A stretch of DNA of 46,295 nucleotides, from the NCBI GenBank assembly GCA_003569125.1, contig BGOG01000017.1, positions 1-46,295 of the forward strand, in the 5' to 3' direction. The DNA is from Acidimicrobiaceae bacterium (GTDB taxonomy: Bacteria > Actinomycetota > Acidimicrobiia > Acidimicrobiales > Ilumatobacteraceae). The position numbers were made by a program, and so were the translations under genes. The notes below the pieces were generated by a model that did no database searches, had not been told where the DNA came from, and saw only the letters and a program-made list of their open reading frames with translations. Below, piece after piece: positions 15,504 to 24,627 of this stretch (position 1 is its first letter; the number at the start of each line of letters is the position of its first letter).

Positions 15504-16535
15504 TTATTTACCGTCAGGCGGAAAGTTAGCACCGCGAGCAATCGGAAAATATTTATGGTGATATTGCCCAGTAATTTCGAAAATCGCCGTACCAGTTGCA
15601 CCGTCTGAAGTTTTAACCTGCATCTCGCTCAACCCGCCACCTAAAACATTGTCTGAGCGATTGGCGATTTGGCTATAGCGCTGCGCCCAACGGCCAGTCG
15701 CCTCGACCGAAATTTTGCGACCACCTTGCAGTGTGAACACAACTGTGCCCGCGAGGCCCGTTACATCATCGCCAAACTTTTCATAAGAAACCGCTTGATT
15801 TGATTTATTCAGCCAGTGAAGATCATGTTGAAAATCTATGACTGGTATCGGCTCACTGCCATCGCTTGGCGCGAAGCAACCGTCGGTATAAACGCGAGCG
15901 CCATTCGGGTATTCCCAATGCCAAACACTGAGCATGCCTTCTTCAAGTTGAATCGGCATCCACATCCACATCGGGCAACGAGCATGTGACCGCACCCCCC
16001 ATGAATGGTCTCGCTGCCCCCACCAATCTTTAATTTCATAAGTTTTACCTTGATGCGTGTACGAGCCGTTATAGACGCCACTTTGAAACATGTGCGACTG
16101 ATCCCAAATAATTTCATATTTTGCTTTCATCGTGCCGCGACGCAGTTGATACGGCGCGGTGCGCGCAGTAAAAGTAATATCAAAACTTACGGGCGTCGCG
16201 TCGCTGGCAGTCGCAACTAAGCGAACCTTTTTCAGCGGTTCAACGATGTCAATGGTTATTGGCCCTACACAAAAATCGTCTTGATCGCCTTCAACCTTTC
16301 GCACATGTCGAGCCATGATCGGCGAGGCACCAACACGGCCCAATTGCAGAGAATCCATTTCTTGGCGTGCGGCAAAATGCGCAAGGGTCAAAATCAGCAC
16401 GTCACCCGGCTTTTCACGCTCGTGCATTATAAAAAACAAACTCTCACGCCAGTCTTGGTGGTAGTGCAAGACATTCGGAAACGGTTCGGGTATCTGGTGC
16501 GCGAATCTTTCATCAAGAGCCGTAAATTTTGACAT
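15504..16535 (-). CDS. CrtC/AttH-like (lipocalin-related) protein of unknown function
   Basis: A 343-aa protein whose composition and repeated beta-rich segments (MWMWMPIQLEEGMLSVWHWE, YEIKDWWGQRDHSWGVRS) recall the hydroxyneurosporene hydratase CrtC / AttH fold and actinobacterial DUF7064/7065 proteins. These often sit beside APH-type phosphotransferases in gene sets for terpenoid or steroid breakdown. Here it lies between such a kinase and a sulfatase-like hydrolase on the same strand. The conserved Asp/His residues in WGQRDHSWG could form an active or binding site. The fold assignment is from sequence impression only, and the function is unknown. Confidence 0.6.
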   Translation of the reverse strand: MSKFTALDERFAHQIPEPFPNVLHYHQDWRESLFFIMHEREKPGDVLILTLAHFAARQEMDSLQLGRVGASPIMARHVRKVEGDQDDFCVGPITIDIVEPLKKVRLVATASDATPVSFDITFTARTAPYQLRRGTMKAKYEIIWDQSHMFQSGVYNGSYTHQGKTYEIKDWWGQRDHSWGVRSHARCPMWMWMPIQLEEGMLSVWHWEYPNGARVYTDGCFAPSDGSEPIPVIDFQHDLHWLNKSNQAVSYEKFGDDVTGLAGTVVFTLQGGRKISVEATGRWAQRYSQIANRSDNVLGGGLSEMQVKTSDGATGTAIFEITGQYHHKYFPIARGANFPPDGK

Positions 16536-16553
16536 AGCTATCCAGGCATCTTT

Positions 16554-17615
16554 CTAGGCGAAGAGTTTTTCGGTTTCGAGGTCGAGCATTTGCTGGCCGT
16601 GACGATTGGCCATCACCGCGAACATCGCGTCGCCTCTTGCGGTTTGTTTGACAAGCACCGATGCGACGATAGCCATGATGTAGCCCGAAGTACCAAGCAG
16701 ACGATATTGCCTCCAAATATCTGAATAATCGTTGCCGATGTTGTGCGCTTGCAAGCCCGCGCAATATCGCCTGACCAGACTCTGTTCGTTGTTACGGCGA
16801 TCATCTACACCGAAACTCGCGCCAATAAAATAACCCAAGTCGCTCGCCCCTGGCATTGCGCCAACTGTTTGCCAGTCAACAACTTTGACATCGAAAAAAT
16901 CTCCATTTTTTGTGAACAATAAGTTGTCGAGCCTGAAATCACGATGCGCAACCGTTAATACCTCTGGGAAGGCTGCGTAGTAGCGATCAATGTTTGCGAC
17001 TAGCCGCTCGCCGAGTGCGATAATTTCTTGGCTAACAGACCCCGCGAAACGCTGGGCAAAACTAGGAAACATCGCTTGCAACAACTGACTAGTGGATGCT
17101 GCATTTGTCGCAGAGTGCTTGGGCAACCAAGCGAATTGATCTAACTTCTTCGAGCCCCAGAGCGGTGTGTGCAGGCTGATTAGTTGATCAATTGCTGATT
17201 CAGCCTGTTCTACGGTTGCCCCAGAGATCTGATCACCTTGAGCAGCACCGACTATATCTTCGAGCACCAATACAAAATCATCTGCGACCGCGTCGTATCG
17301 AACATGCAGACATGCCGGCGCGGCGACATCGACATGTTCGCGTAAGTTCGCATAGAAACTTGTTTCGAGTTCATAACACCGCGTCGCACGAGAGGCGTTT
17401 CGGCTGTTCTCATTTTGCGAAGGAACCTTGACAACGACACTTGACACGCCAGTGGCAAGTTCTTCGTTGAACACGATTCGGTAACTTTCAGCCATCTGAC
17501 CCGTGCCAATTGGTGTCGACGTTTTGATAGTAAGACTCGCACCACCAGAAATGTTGACGAGTGCCTTGGTCAGATACTCGGCGCTTATCCCCTCGTGACT
17601 AGTCACAGCACTCAT
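16554..17615 (-). CDS. APH/EcKL-type phosphotransferase family protein
   Basis: This 353-aa kinase-fold protein shows the catalytic loop HRDFRLDNLLF (about residues 222-232) and the metal-binding DWQTVGAMPGASDLGYF. A glycine-rich region IGTGQMAESYRIVF lies near the N-terminus and the hinge region DDFVLVLEDIVGA further on. Relatives phosphorylate small molecules: aminoglycosides, ecdysteroids, or acyl substrates before acyl-CoA dehydrogenation. With the CrtC-like and sulfatase-like genes downstream on the same strand, a small lipid or terpenoid alcohol is a possible substrate. This is inferred from context, and antibiotic resistance is less likely. Confidence 0.8.
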   Translation of the reverse strand: MSAVTSHEGISAEYLTKALVNISGGASLTIKTSTPIGTGQMAESYRIVFNEELATGVSSVVVKVPSQNENSRNASRATRCYELETSFYANLREHVDVAAPACLHVRYDAVADDFVLVLEDIVGAAQGDQISGATVEQAESAIDQLISLHTPLWGSKKLDQFAWLPKHSATNAASTSQLLQAMFPSFAQRFAGSVSQEIIALGERLVANIDRYYAAFPEVLTVAHRDFRLDNLLFTKNGDFFDVKVVDWQTVGAMPGASDLGYFIGASFGVDDRRNNEQSLVRRYCAGLQAHNIGNDYSDIWRQYRLLGTSGYIMAIVASVLVKQTARGDAMFAVMANRHGQQMLDLETEKLFA

Positions 17616-17638
17616 GGCTTGAACCTTAGAATATTGCG

Positions 17639-18118
17639 ATGCTTAAGTTCAAAGTTGAGTCGATCGCACAATCGGTGCATCACTGGCAACAGGCTGCTCA
17701 ATGGTCATTTGACGCGTGGCGACATGAGTTTCCAAGCGACACGGTGCAGACATACTTAGATCAATATGCTCTTGCGGCCAGCGATGATTCTCGTCTTGTT
17801 GAAATTTTCGCGGCAACTTCACAAGATGACGAATTGCTCGGCGTAGCGACGCTGATTGACAACGATGAATTGCCTGATGCAACCGAGCCTGGCCCGTGGC
17901 TTGCCGCTGTATTCGTAAAACCAGAAGCAAGAAATTCAAGAATCGGCTCGGCGTTGGTGACGAGCGTCGTCAATCGCGCCCGAGAGTTGGGGTATTCAAA
18001 AATATATTTGTATACCGAGCACGCCGAGAATTGGTATTTGAAAAAGGGCTGGGTCAAACTTCGTGACACCATCTTTTTAGGTTTGCACCACACGGTGATG
18101 CAACTCGAACTCAACTAA
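17639..18118 (+). CDS. GNAT-family N-acetyltransferase
   Basis: A 159-aa protein with the GNAT core: the beta4 strand LAAVFVKPEARNSRIGSALV containing the acetyl-CoA-binding R-x-x-x-I-G-S-A loop (around residue 100), then VVNRARELGYSKIYLYTEH and ENWYLKKGW. It would transfer an acetyl group to an unknown amine. It is divergent from the kinase gene, with 23 bp between the two start codons, and converges with the SIMPL-domain gene. Confidence 0.85.
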   Translation: MLKFKVESIAQSVHHWQQAAQWSFDAWRHEFPSDTVQTYLDQYALAASDDSRLVEIFAATSQDDELLGVATLIDNDELPDATEPGPWLAAVFVKPEARNSRIGSALVTSVVNRARELGYSKIYLYTEHAENWYLKKGWVKLRDTIFLGLHHTVMQLELN

Positions 18119-18133
18119 TGAATCGGCAGCCTG

Positions 18134-18883
18134 TTAGTTGCCGCTACTAAAAGCCCAACGAGCCTCGACAGTAACCGAAACTTCTTGAGTGCCAAGATCT
18201 ACAACGGTCTTTGCGGCCTCGCCCATCGACGCGTCGGCACGCAACCAAGGTTGCGGAACAACGTTCGAAGTCGCGAACTCTCGAACCGAGATCACTGGTC
18301 CAAGTTCAACACCGAGCAAATTTGCGTAGTCTTTGGCTTTCTGCTCGGCAAGTTTGATCGCATTTTCGCGAGCCTGCTCTACTGCATCTTTTGTATCAAG
18401 CAAAATCGGTGTGAGCGTGTCGATCGTGAGATCGGTGCCGACCATCAACACAACTTCATCGACTGCAGATCCCGCCTTTTGGGTGTCACGCAGTGTCACC
18501 ACAAAAGATTGCGCCGCGCGAAACCCAATTAGGGTTTGTTTGCCATCTTGGGTGTATGAATATTCTGGATAGACGCTGATATTTTGCGTGGCGATATCTT
18601 TCTTGTCGATGCCTGCGTTATCAAGCGCTTCACGGGCTTGATCGGCTAAAACATTCACACGTTGCGATGCACTTCTTGAAGTGGCTTCAACTGCAAACAC
18701 CGAAAAATTGAATTGCACACCATCAGGCACAACTTTCACTGAACCCGTAGATTCAACCGTCACGCCGGTCTCAATTGGTTGGGTTACATCCCAAGTGTTC
18801 TTTTCTCCGACGCTGAAACCGCAACTTGACAACAACGCTGCTGAAGCGATTACGGCTAAGAAAAGTCTCTTGTTTTTAGACAT
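18134..18883 (-). CDS. SIMPL-domain (DUF541) lipoprotein
   Basis: The first 21 residues form a lipoprotein signal with lipobox LLSSC (Cys21). The remaining 230 residues follow the SIMPL/DUF541 pattern: VESTGSVKVVPDGVQFNFSV, then ASQRVNVLADQAREALDNAG, and a final SVTVEARWAF. Family members are periplasmic or surface proteins of poorly defined, stress-related function, which form oligomeric rings in some species. It starts 8 bp after the dapC stop codon on the same strand, so it may be the last gene of that operon. Confidence 0.85.
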   Translation of the reverse strand: MSKNKRLFLAVIASAALLSSCGFSVGEKNTWDVTQPIETGVTVESTGSVKVVPDGVQFNFSVFAVEATSRSASQRVNVLADQAREALDNAGIDKKDIATQNISVYPEYSYTQDGKQTLIGFRAAQSFVVTLRDTQKAGSAVDEVVLMVGTDLTIDTLTPILLDTKDAVEQARENAIKLAEQKAKDYANLLGVELGPVISVREFATSNVVPQPWLRADASMGEAAKTVVDLGTQEVSVTVEARWAFSSGN

Positions 18884-18891
18884 AAGTTATT

Positions 18892-20001
18892 CTACTTTTT
18901 AACTAATCGTTTGGCGACTAGTTCAAGCCTGTCGTCTGGTTGCACAACTGCAACGCGCACATTATTTGTTCCACCGGCACCATAGAAATCACCAGGGCTC
19001 ACTAACGCACCGCCCTCACGCGCGAGTCGTTCGGCAAATGCCCAGCCGTCATTTGCATCGAACCACAAGTAAAAACCGCCACTCGGTAGTTGAATATCAA
19101 AGCCTGACCATTTCGCCAACACATTGGCCATTTTTTCGAGACGATTTTTATAGACATCGCGCTGCACAACCACATGCGCGTCGTCGTTGAGTGCGACTAC
19201 GCCTGCGGCCTGGGCTGGCCCTGGCACGAGCATGCCAACATGTTTACGCACCTCTTTAAGGTAATTTACGATTTCGTTGTCGCCCGCATAGAACCCAACG
19301 CGCAAGCCAGCCAAATTCGAACGCTTCGACAGAGAATGCAAAACCACGACGCCATCTAGACCGTGTTGCAAAATAGATTCGGGTTGACGAGCCCAAGTGA
19401 ACTCGACATAACACTCGTCACTAAAAACTGGCACACCATTGCTTCGACCCCAGGTTGCAAGATTCGCGAGATCATCAAGCGCTCCTGTCGGGTTGTTTGG
19501 TGAGTTGCTCCAGATCATCAAAGCGCGTTTGATATCTGCTGCTGAAATTTTTGAAGTATCCAGACCGCCCGTTATCGTCATCGGCACGGCAACAGGTCGG
19601 CACCCTGCCAAGATCGCGCCCATTTCATAGGTTGGATACGAAACCGCCGGAAACAAAACCGTGTCACGGTCTGGCGTGCGAAGTTTTAAATATTGCGGCG
19701 TCGTGGCGACGAACTCTTTGCTGCCAATGCATGCTGCGATCTGCGACGTCGGAACAGATATCTCAAACTTGCGCTGCATCCAATCTTGCGCGGCTTTGCG
19801 CAATGCATCGCTGCCGATACTTGGCGGGTAGCCCCGCTCGCTATTTGATGTTGAGAGTGCAGCGATTATTTCTGGCGTAGGCGCGTCACATGGCGTGCCG
19901 ATCGAAAGATCTACAAGACCACCTTCAAAAGCGCTGGCGAGGGGCTTGAATTTGTCGAGCCGATCATACGGATATGGCGGTGGAACGAAACCCGTTGTCA
20001 C
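18892..20001 (-). CDS. dapC: Succinyldiaminopimelate transaminase (class I/II aminotransferase)
   Basis: DapC converts N-succinyl-2-amino-6-ketopimelate to N-succinyl-diaminopimelate with glutamate, on the way to meso-diaminopimelate and lysine. The 369-aa protein starts PPYPYDRLDKFKPLASAF and continues LVDLSIGTPCDAPTPEI, typical of actinobacterial DapC. It has NSPNNPTGAL and the PLP lysine in HSLSKRSNLAGLRVGF. Its GTG start overlaps the hflX stop as GTGA. The nearby dapF, from the same pathway, supports the assignment over other aminotransferases of this family. Confidence 0.88.
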   Translation of the reverse strand: MTTGFVPPPYPYDRLDKFKPLASAFEGGLVDLSIGTPCDAPTPEIIAALSTSNSERGYPPSIGSDALRKAAQDWMQRKFEISVPTSQIAACIGSKEFVATTPQYLKLRTPDRDTVLFPAVSYPTYEMGAILAGCRPVAVPMTITGGLDTSKISAADIKRALMIWSNSPNNPTGALDDLANLATWGRSNGVPVFSDECYVEFTWARQPESILQHGLDGVVVLHSLSKRSNLAGLRVGFYAGDNEIVNYLKEVRKHVGMLVPGPAQAAGVVALNDDAHVVVQRDVYKNRLEKMANVLAKWSGFDIQLPSGGFYLWFDANDGWAFAERLAREGGALVSPGDFYGAGGTNNVRVAVVQPDDRLELVAKRLVKK

Positions 20002-21296
20002 GTTACGACCACAAATTCGCTCAGCCGACCAGCGCTGGCATCAGCGAGGCGCGCTCTAATCCGCATACCGATTTCTTCGTTCGATGTAGACACAACTTCA
20101 CCCTCTCGATGCACCGTTGCCACGACATCGCCTCGATCATACGGTATTAACAATTCAATCACCGTTGTTAACGCTCGCATTCGATCACCGATCGCCAAAA
20201 GCAACTCGTTCAAGCCAGCACCAGTCGCGGCAGAAAACCCGACAGCGCCGCGGTGCTCGTACACGAGACGTTTGGCAGAATCTGGGTCTAGGTCAGATTT
20301 ATTTATGAGTAATAGTTCGGGAACTTTATCGGCGCCGATTTCAGAAAGTATTTCGCGAACCGCAATTATCTGGCCGTTTGGGTCGGCTGCTGACGCATCT
20401 ACAACATGAATCAATAAATCACTCGCGGTCGCGACTTCAAGCGTGCTCTTGAATGCTTCGATCAATCCGTGCGGCAATCGCCGAACGAAACCCACAGTGT
20501 CTGACAGCAGCACAGGCTCACCGCCAGGTAAAGCAAGTCGACGAGTCGTTGGATCAAGCGTTGCAAACAGACGATTCTCTACAAGCACACCGGCACTCGT
20601 CAGTTTGTTGAGTACGGACGACTTACCCGCATTGGTGTAGCCGACTATTGCAACTGCCCCGAGACCGCTTCGCCCGCGACTCTTGCGTTGCTCCTGTCGA
20701 GTTTTTTGTAGTCCGTCAAGTTCGCGATCTAATCGGCTGATTCGCTCACCAATGCGACGACGGTCAACTTCAAGCTTGGTTTCACCAGGACCACGAGAAC
20801 CGATGCCGCCGGCCTGTTGCGACAAGCCAGCCTTGGCGCCACGACGAATTCTTGGCAATCGATATCGCAGCAAAGCCAACTCAACTTGTGCTTTACCTTC
20901 GAGCGTGTGTGCATTCTGCGCGAAAATATCGAGAATCACCGCAGTGCGATCAAGAGCGGTGCGACCGAGAAGTTTTTCTAAATTGAATTGTTGGCCGGGT
21001 GAAAGCTCGTTGTCAAAAACAACGGTGTCAGAGTCAAGCGCCAAACAAAGTTCTTTTAGTTCTTCGACCTTGCCTTTTCCGATGTAATACGCGCTGTCGG
21101 GAGAGTCACGCCGTTGAGTAATGCGCGCAACTTCGTCTGCACCAGCCGTATCTATCAACTGCGCGAGTTCGTCTAGTGAGTCTTGCGTCTCGTCGTCTGT
21201 GCGATCGGACATCGTCACTGCAACCAAAATAATTCGCTCGCGAATTCCGCGCGAGATAAGTGTCGAACCGAGTGCCTCCTGATAGGGCGTGTTCAC
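19998..21296 (-). CDS. hflX: GTPase HflX
   Basis: HflX is a ribosome-binding GTPase that rescues stalled or stressed ribosomes. The 432-aa protein has the N-terminal HflX domain (YYIGKGKVEELKEL, FDNELSPGQQFNLEKLLG), the linker helix with QQAGGIGSRGPGETKLEVDR, and the G domain: Walker A GYTNAGKSS, G3 DTVGFVRRLPHGLIEAF, G4 NKSD. The GTG start at 21296 overlaps the dapF stop (GTGA), so the two are coupled. A longer frame to 21446 reads through dapF and is rejected. The same overlap pattern recurs with dapC downstream. Confidence 0.95.
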   Translation of the reverse strand: MNTPYQEALGSTLISRGIRERIILVAVTMSDRTDDETQDSLDELAQLIDTAGADEVARITQRRDSPDSAYYIGKGKVEELKELCLALDSDTVVFDNELSPGQQFNLEKLLGRTALDRTAVILDIFAQNAHTLEGKAQVELALLRYRLPRIRRGAKAGLSQQAGGIGSRGPGETKLEVDRRRIGERISRLDRELDGLQKTRQEQRKSRGRSGLGAVAIVGYTNAGKSSVLNKLTSAGVLVENRLFATLDPTTRRLALPGGEPVLLSDTVGFVRRLPHGLIEAFKSTLEVATASDLLIHVVDASAADPNGQIIAVREILSEIGADKVPELLLINKSDLDPDSAKRLVYEHRGAVGFSAATGAGLNELLLAIGDRMRALTTVIELLIPYDRGDVVATVHREGEVVSTSNEEIGMRIRARLADASAGRLSEFVVVT

Positions 21297-22129
21297 GAAA
21301 TAATCTCTAGGTTGTGGCGCGACGAAAAGTGCGCAGGACCAATCAATGTCACATGATCTTGTTGCGGATAATTGATTCGCACGGTCGCATCTCCGCCAGG
21401 TTGGTGAACGAGTATTTCGGTGATCGAAGACGCAACGAGCCCCCATTTGTTAGCCGCCCAGGCACTGGCACAGGCACCAGTTCCGCAGGCTTGAGTAATG
21501 CCTGCGCCTCGTTCGTGCACGCGCATCGTGATCGCATTATTTTCTGGACCTGCCTCGACGATTTCTAAATTAACTTGTGGGACTTTCAAACCTATTTCTA
21601 ATAAATCGACAAGCTTGACATCTTCAACCCCGACAACCGAATGGGGGTTGCCGACCGACAAGTGCATAACTGGCCGATTCGGATCGCAACCAATCGTCGA
21701 CCAGTTGTTTGGTTCATCGAGATTTTCAATCCGACCCATGTCGACACTGGCTGTCACCAGATCATGCGACACCGGTTGCACATCTACAACACGCTCGCCG
21801 GCGTCTGTAGCGACCAAATAACTGACTGGTTCATCGCGACCATCACGGTCGAATGCGGCCTGAACCAAACATCTGATGCCGTTGCCACTCATTTCGGCGC
21901 GGGATCCATCTTGGTTGAAAAGTTGCATTGCCAATTTGAATTCACCGCGACGCGACAACAACAACAATCCGTCGGCGCCGACCCCAGTTTCGCGATTGCA
22001 CCATTGCTTGGCAATACTCGACCAATCAATTTTCTCGAGCGTAATTTCGGATGCAGATTCAAGTTGCGAGGTTTCAAGAACCAGAAAGTCGTTTCCGAGA
22101 CCGTGATGCTTGGTTACAACTACTTGCAT
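21293..22129 (-). CDS. dapF: Diaminopimelate epimerase
   Basis: DapF converts LL- to meso-diaminopimelate, the cross-linking residue of the cell wall and precursor of lysine. The 278-aa protein has the N-terminal KHHGLGNDFLVLE and both catalytic cysteines, one in EMSGNGIRCLVQAA and one in GITQACGTGACAS. It also has the substrate motif VSVGNPHSV-like LSVGNPHSVVG. It starts 12 bp after the miaA stop and is coupled to hflX by a 4-base overlap. The miaA-dapF-hflX order is common in actinobacteria. Confidence 0.95.
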   Translation of the reverse strand: MQVVVTKHHGLGNDFLVLETSQLESASEITLEKIDWSSIAKQWCNRETGVGADGLLLLSRRGEFKLAMQLFNQDGSRAEMSGNGIRCLVQAAFDRDGRDEPVSYLVATDAGERVVDVQPVSHDLVTASVDMGRIENLDEPNNWSTIGCDPNRPVMHLSVGNPHSVVGVEDVKLVDLLEIGLKVPQVNLEIVEAGPENNAITMRVHERGAGITQACGTGACASAWAANKWGLVASSITEILVHQPGGDATVRINYPQQDHVTLIGPAHFSSRHNLEIIS

Positions 22130-22141
22130 GATGATTGATGT

Positions 22142-23062
22142 CTAGCGTAAATGTTTGGCGACTATGGGCACAATTTCGCCAACTGGGTCTTCGCTGATTG
22201 AAACCCACTTAATTCGCGGGTCACGCCTGAACCATCGCTCTTGGCGAACTGCGAATTGGCGCGTGTGAATGATGGTCTCGTTGATTGCTTCATCAAGGCT
22301 CATCTTGCCATCGAGGTGTACAAGCAATTCTCTGTAGCCGAGAGCTTGTGCCGCAGTGCGGGATAATCCGTTTTTTGAGTTTCGCAATGCGGTGACCTCT
22401 GCGAGCAATCCTTCGTTTATCATCGCGTGCACGCGGTCGGCGACACGCTGGGCAAGTCGGTCGCGACTCCAACGTAAACCGATTTGGACGACGCCATTGT
22501 CCGGATAGGCACTCGTGCCGGGGCCAAAACTACTGAACGGTTTTCCGCTGCCAATACAGACTTCAAGCGCACGCACAATTCGACGACGATTCGATTGCTC
22601 GATCTTTTGTGCCGCTTGCGGGTCTAAATCATTGAGTCGTGCAAACAAAGTTGCGGTGTTCGATTCTTGTTCAAGCACAACCCGAGTCTCTGGAAACTCA
22701 CCAGGCAAAACCAAGTCATCAATCACCGCTGTGAGATATAAACCAGTGCCGGCTACAAACAACGCACGACCATTAATTTTGGCTATCGAATCAAGTGCCT
22801 TCGTGGCGCTCTTTTTAAATTCGGCAACAGTGAACCGCTCATGGCTATCAACCAGGTCAATGCAATGGTGAGGTATGAGCGCTTGATCGGCGACGGTCGG
22901 CTTGGCTGTGCCGATATTCATGTCACGATAAACCTGCATCGCATCAACCGCGACAATGTGTATCGGCGAGTTTGTCGATGTCTCGGCCTGCGCAACCGCC
23001 ATCGCCACCGAAGATTTACCGCTGGCTGTCGGGCCAACGATGACCACTGGTTTGAGACTCAT
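22142..23062 (-). CDS. miaA: tRNA dimethylallyltransferase MiaA
   Basis: MiaA attaches a dimethylallyl group to A37 of tRNAs reading codons that begin with U. Starting at ATG 23062 the 306-aa protein opens with the P-loop VVIVGPTASGKSSVAMAVA. It then has the conserved VDAMQVYRDMNIGTAKP, PHHCIDLVD, AGTGLYLTAVI and the RIVRALEV motif. A longer frame to 23140 overlaps miaB and adds no family sequence. It follows miaB by 28 bp; MiaB acts next on the same base. Confidence 0.95.
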   Translation of the reverse strand: MSLKPVVIVGPTASGKSSVAMAVAQAETSTNSPIHIVAVDAMQVYRDMNIGTAKPTVADQALIPHHCIDLVDSHERFTVAEFKKSATKALDSIAKINGRALFVAGTGLYLTAVIDDLVLPGEFPETRVVLEQESNTATLFARLNDLDPQAAQKIEQSNRRRIVRALEVCIGSGKPFSSFGPGTSAYPDNGVVQIGLRWSRDRLAQRVADRVHAMINEGLLAEVTALRNSKNGLSRTAAQALGYRELLVHLDGKMSLDEAINETIIHTRQFAVRQERWFRRDPRIKWVSISEDPVGEIVPIVAKHLR

Positions 23063-23090
23063 TTTGAAACTGTTAAATACTCGACGAAAA

Positions 23091-24512
23091 TCAATTGGCA
23101 CTTGAGACAGCGAGGCGCACTTTATGCGTCGGGGCGTCACCGACTTCGATTAGATGCCCCGACAGATGAAATCGAGCAGCATCGGTGACTTCGACCTTGG
23201 CATATGTGCCAACACGCAGACTTTCCGGCGAACTGAAATGCAGAATCTTGTTTTGCCGAGTGCGACCAGTGGTTAAGTGTGGATTTTTTTTGCTCATGCC
23301 TTCAACTACGACATCTTCAATGCGACCGATTCGGGCACGATGCTTGATCACCGCAGAATGATCAAGCACAACTTTTAGTCGCTCGTATCGCTCGACCGCC
23401 AACTGCGGATCAATGAACTTGTCGACCATCTGCGCGGCTTGAGTGCCTGGCCGCGGTGAAAAAATAAATGAAAACGCCGAGTCAAAACACGCCTCGGCAC
23501 AAACTTCAACCGTTTGCACAAAATCTTGTTCTGTCTCACCAGGAAACCCGACGATTACATCGGTGGTGACCGCAAGATCTTCGATCATCGCCCGGGCTTG
23601 CGCCAACTGTTTGATGTAACGCTCAGCGGTATAGCCACGATGCATCAGTGCGAGCACATGGTCAGAGCCAGATTGCATCGGATAGTGCAAGTGCTCGACA
23701 ACATTCGGTGTCTCGGCCATTGCCAGAAAAGTATCTTCTCGCATATCTTTCGGATGTGGGCTGACAAATCGAACTCGACGAATGCCAGCGACTTGACCAA
23801 CCTTGCGCAGCAGTTCGGCGAATTGGGGTTTTGGTTTGACGCTCAAATCGCCTGCCGCACGCGCCGACATCGAAAGATCGCGTCCGTAACTGTTGACATT
23901 TTGACCAATAAGCGAAATCTGCGTCACACCACTGCGCGCCAACGACTCGACTTCAGCAAGAATTTCAGACGCCGGGCGAGAAATTTCTTTGCCTCGCACC
24001 GCGGGCACGATGCAATACGCGCACGTATTGTCACAACCAATCTGAATCGTCACCCATGCGTTGTACGAGATCTCTCGGCGCATCGGCAAAGCACTCGGAA
24101 ACATCGTGTGATCATCAAGAATCGCCTCTTCAAGGATCTCGGTGACAGGTCGACCATCTCGGGTCTGCTCAAGCAACTCGGCGGCGCGGTGCACATTGTG
24201 CGTACCGATCACGACATCTACATATGGCGCTCGCTTGCGAATTGCGTCTCGATCTTTTTGTGCCAGACACCCAGCAACAAGAATTTGTCGACCATCTTGT
24301 TCGGTCTTCCAGTTCTTTAATTGGCTCAAAGTGCCATAAAACTTGTCGTCGGCATTCTCGCGAATACAACATGTGTTGATCACCACGACATCTGCAGTGG
24401 CAACGCTGTCAACATTGGTCATTCCGTCAGACTCGAGGAGGCCTGCTATGCGCTCTGAGTCGTGTTCGTTCATCTGGCACCCAAAGGTGCGAACGAAATA
24501 GTTGCGGGTCAC
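23091..24512 (-). CDS. miaB: tRNA-2-methylthio-N6-dimethylallyladenosine synthase MiaB
   Basis: MiaB is a radical-SAM methylthiotransferase that adds a methylthio group to i6A37. The 473-aa protein has the three auxiliary-cluster cysteines (Cys12 in TFGCQMNEHDSE, Cys48 in INTCC, Cys82 in VAGC). The radical-SAM triad Cys160/164/167 lies in GCDNTCAYCIVPAVRGKE. A C-terminal TRAM domain follows (GRTRQNKILHFSS ... VGTYAKVEVTDAARFHLSG). It lies between recA and miaA. The usual recX is absent between recA and miaB. Confidence 0.96.
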   Translation of the reverse strand: MTRNYFVRTFGCQMNEHDSERIAGLLESDGMTNVDSVATADVVVINTCCIRENADDKFYGTLSQLKNWKTEQDGRQILVAGCLAQKDRDAIRKRAPYVDVVIGTHNVHRAAELLEQTRDGRPVTEILEEAILDDHTMFPSALPMRREISYNAWVTIQIGCDNTCAYCIVPAVRGKEISRPASEILAEVESLARSGVTQISLIGQNVNSYGRDLSMSARAAGDLSVKPKPQFAELLRKVGQVAGIRRVRFVSPHPKDMREDTFLAMAETPNVVEHLHYPMQSGSDHVLALMHRGYTAERYIKQLAQARAMIEDLAVTTDVIVGFPGETEQDFVQTVEVCAEACFDSAFSFIFSPRPGTQAAQMVDKFIDPQLAVERYERLKVVLDHSAVIKHRARIGRIEDVVVEGMSKKNPHLTTGRTRQNKILHFSSPESLRVGTYAKVEVTDAARFHLSGHLIEVGDAPTHKVRLAVSSAN

Positions 24513-24564
24513 GACTTTTCTATTTTATCGCCTAGATATCAGCGACAATATCCAACATGCCAAA

Positions 24565-24590
24565 GCCGGTGGGACTCAAAACCCACCGGC
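24565..24590 (-). terminator. Stem-loop after recA
   Basis: GCCGGTGGG (24565-24573) pairs perfectly with CCCACCGGC (24582-24590) around an 8-nt A-rich loop, 37 bp after the recA stop. The U-tract is weak, so it may be an imperfect intrinsic terminator or an attenuating hairpin between recA and miaB. Confidence 0.65.
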
Positions 24591-24627
24591 CGCGTTATCT
24601 AATTTGGCAGTATTAGTTGGCGATTTG

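Noticed and set aside
21297-21446. N-terminal extension of HflX by 50 codons
   Set aside because: It would read through the conserved dapF C-terminus. The GTG overlapping the dapF stop fits the coupling pattern.
23514-24320. 268-codon plus-strand open frame
   Set aside because: It lies entirely antisense to miaB, whose radical-SAM motifs are intact, and its translation resembles no family.
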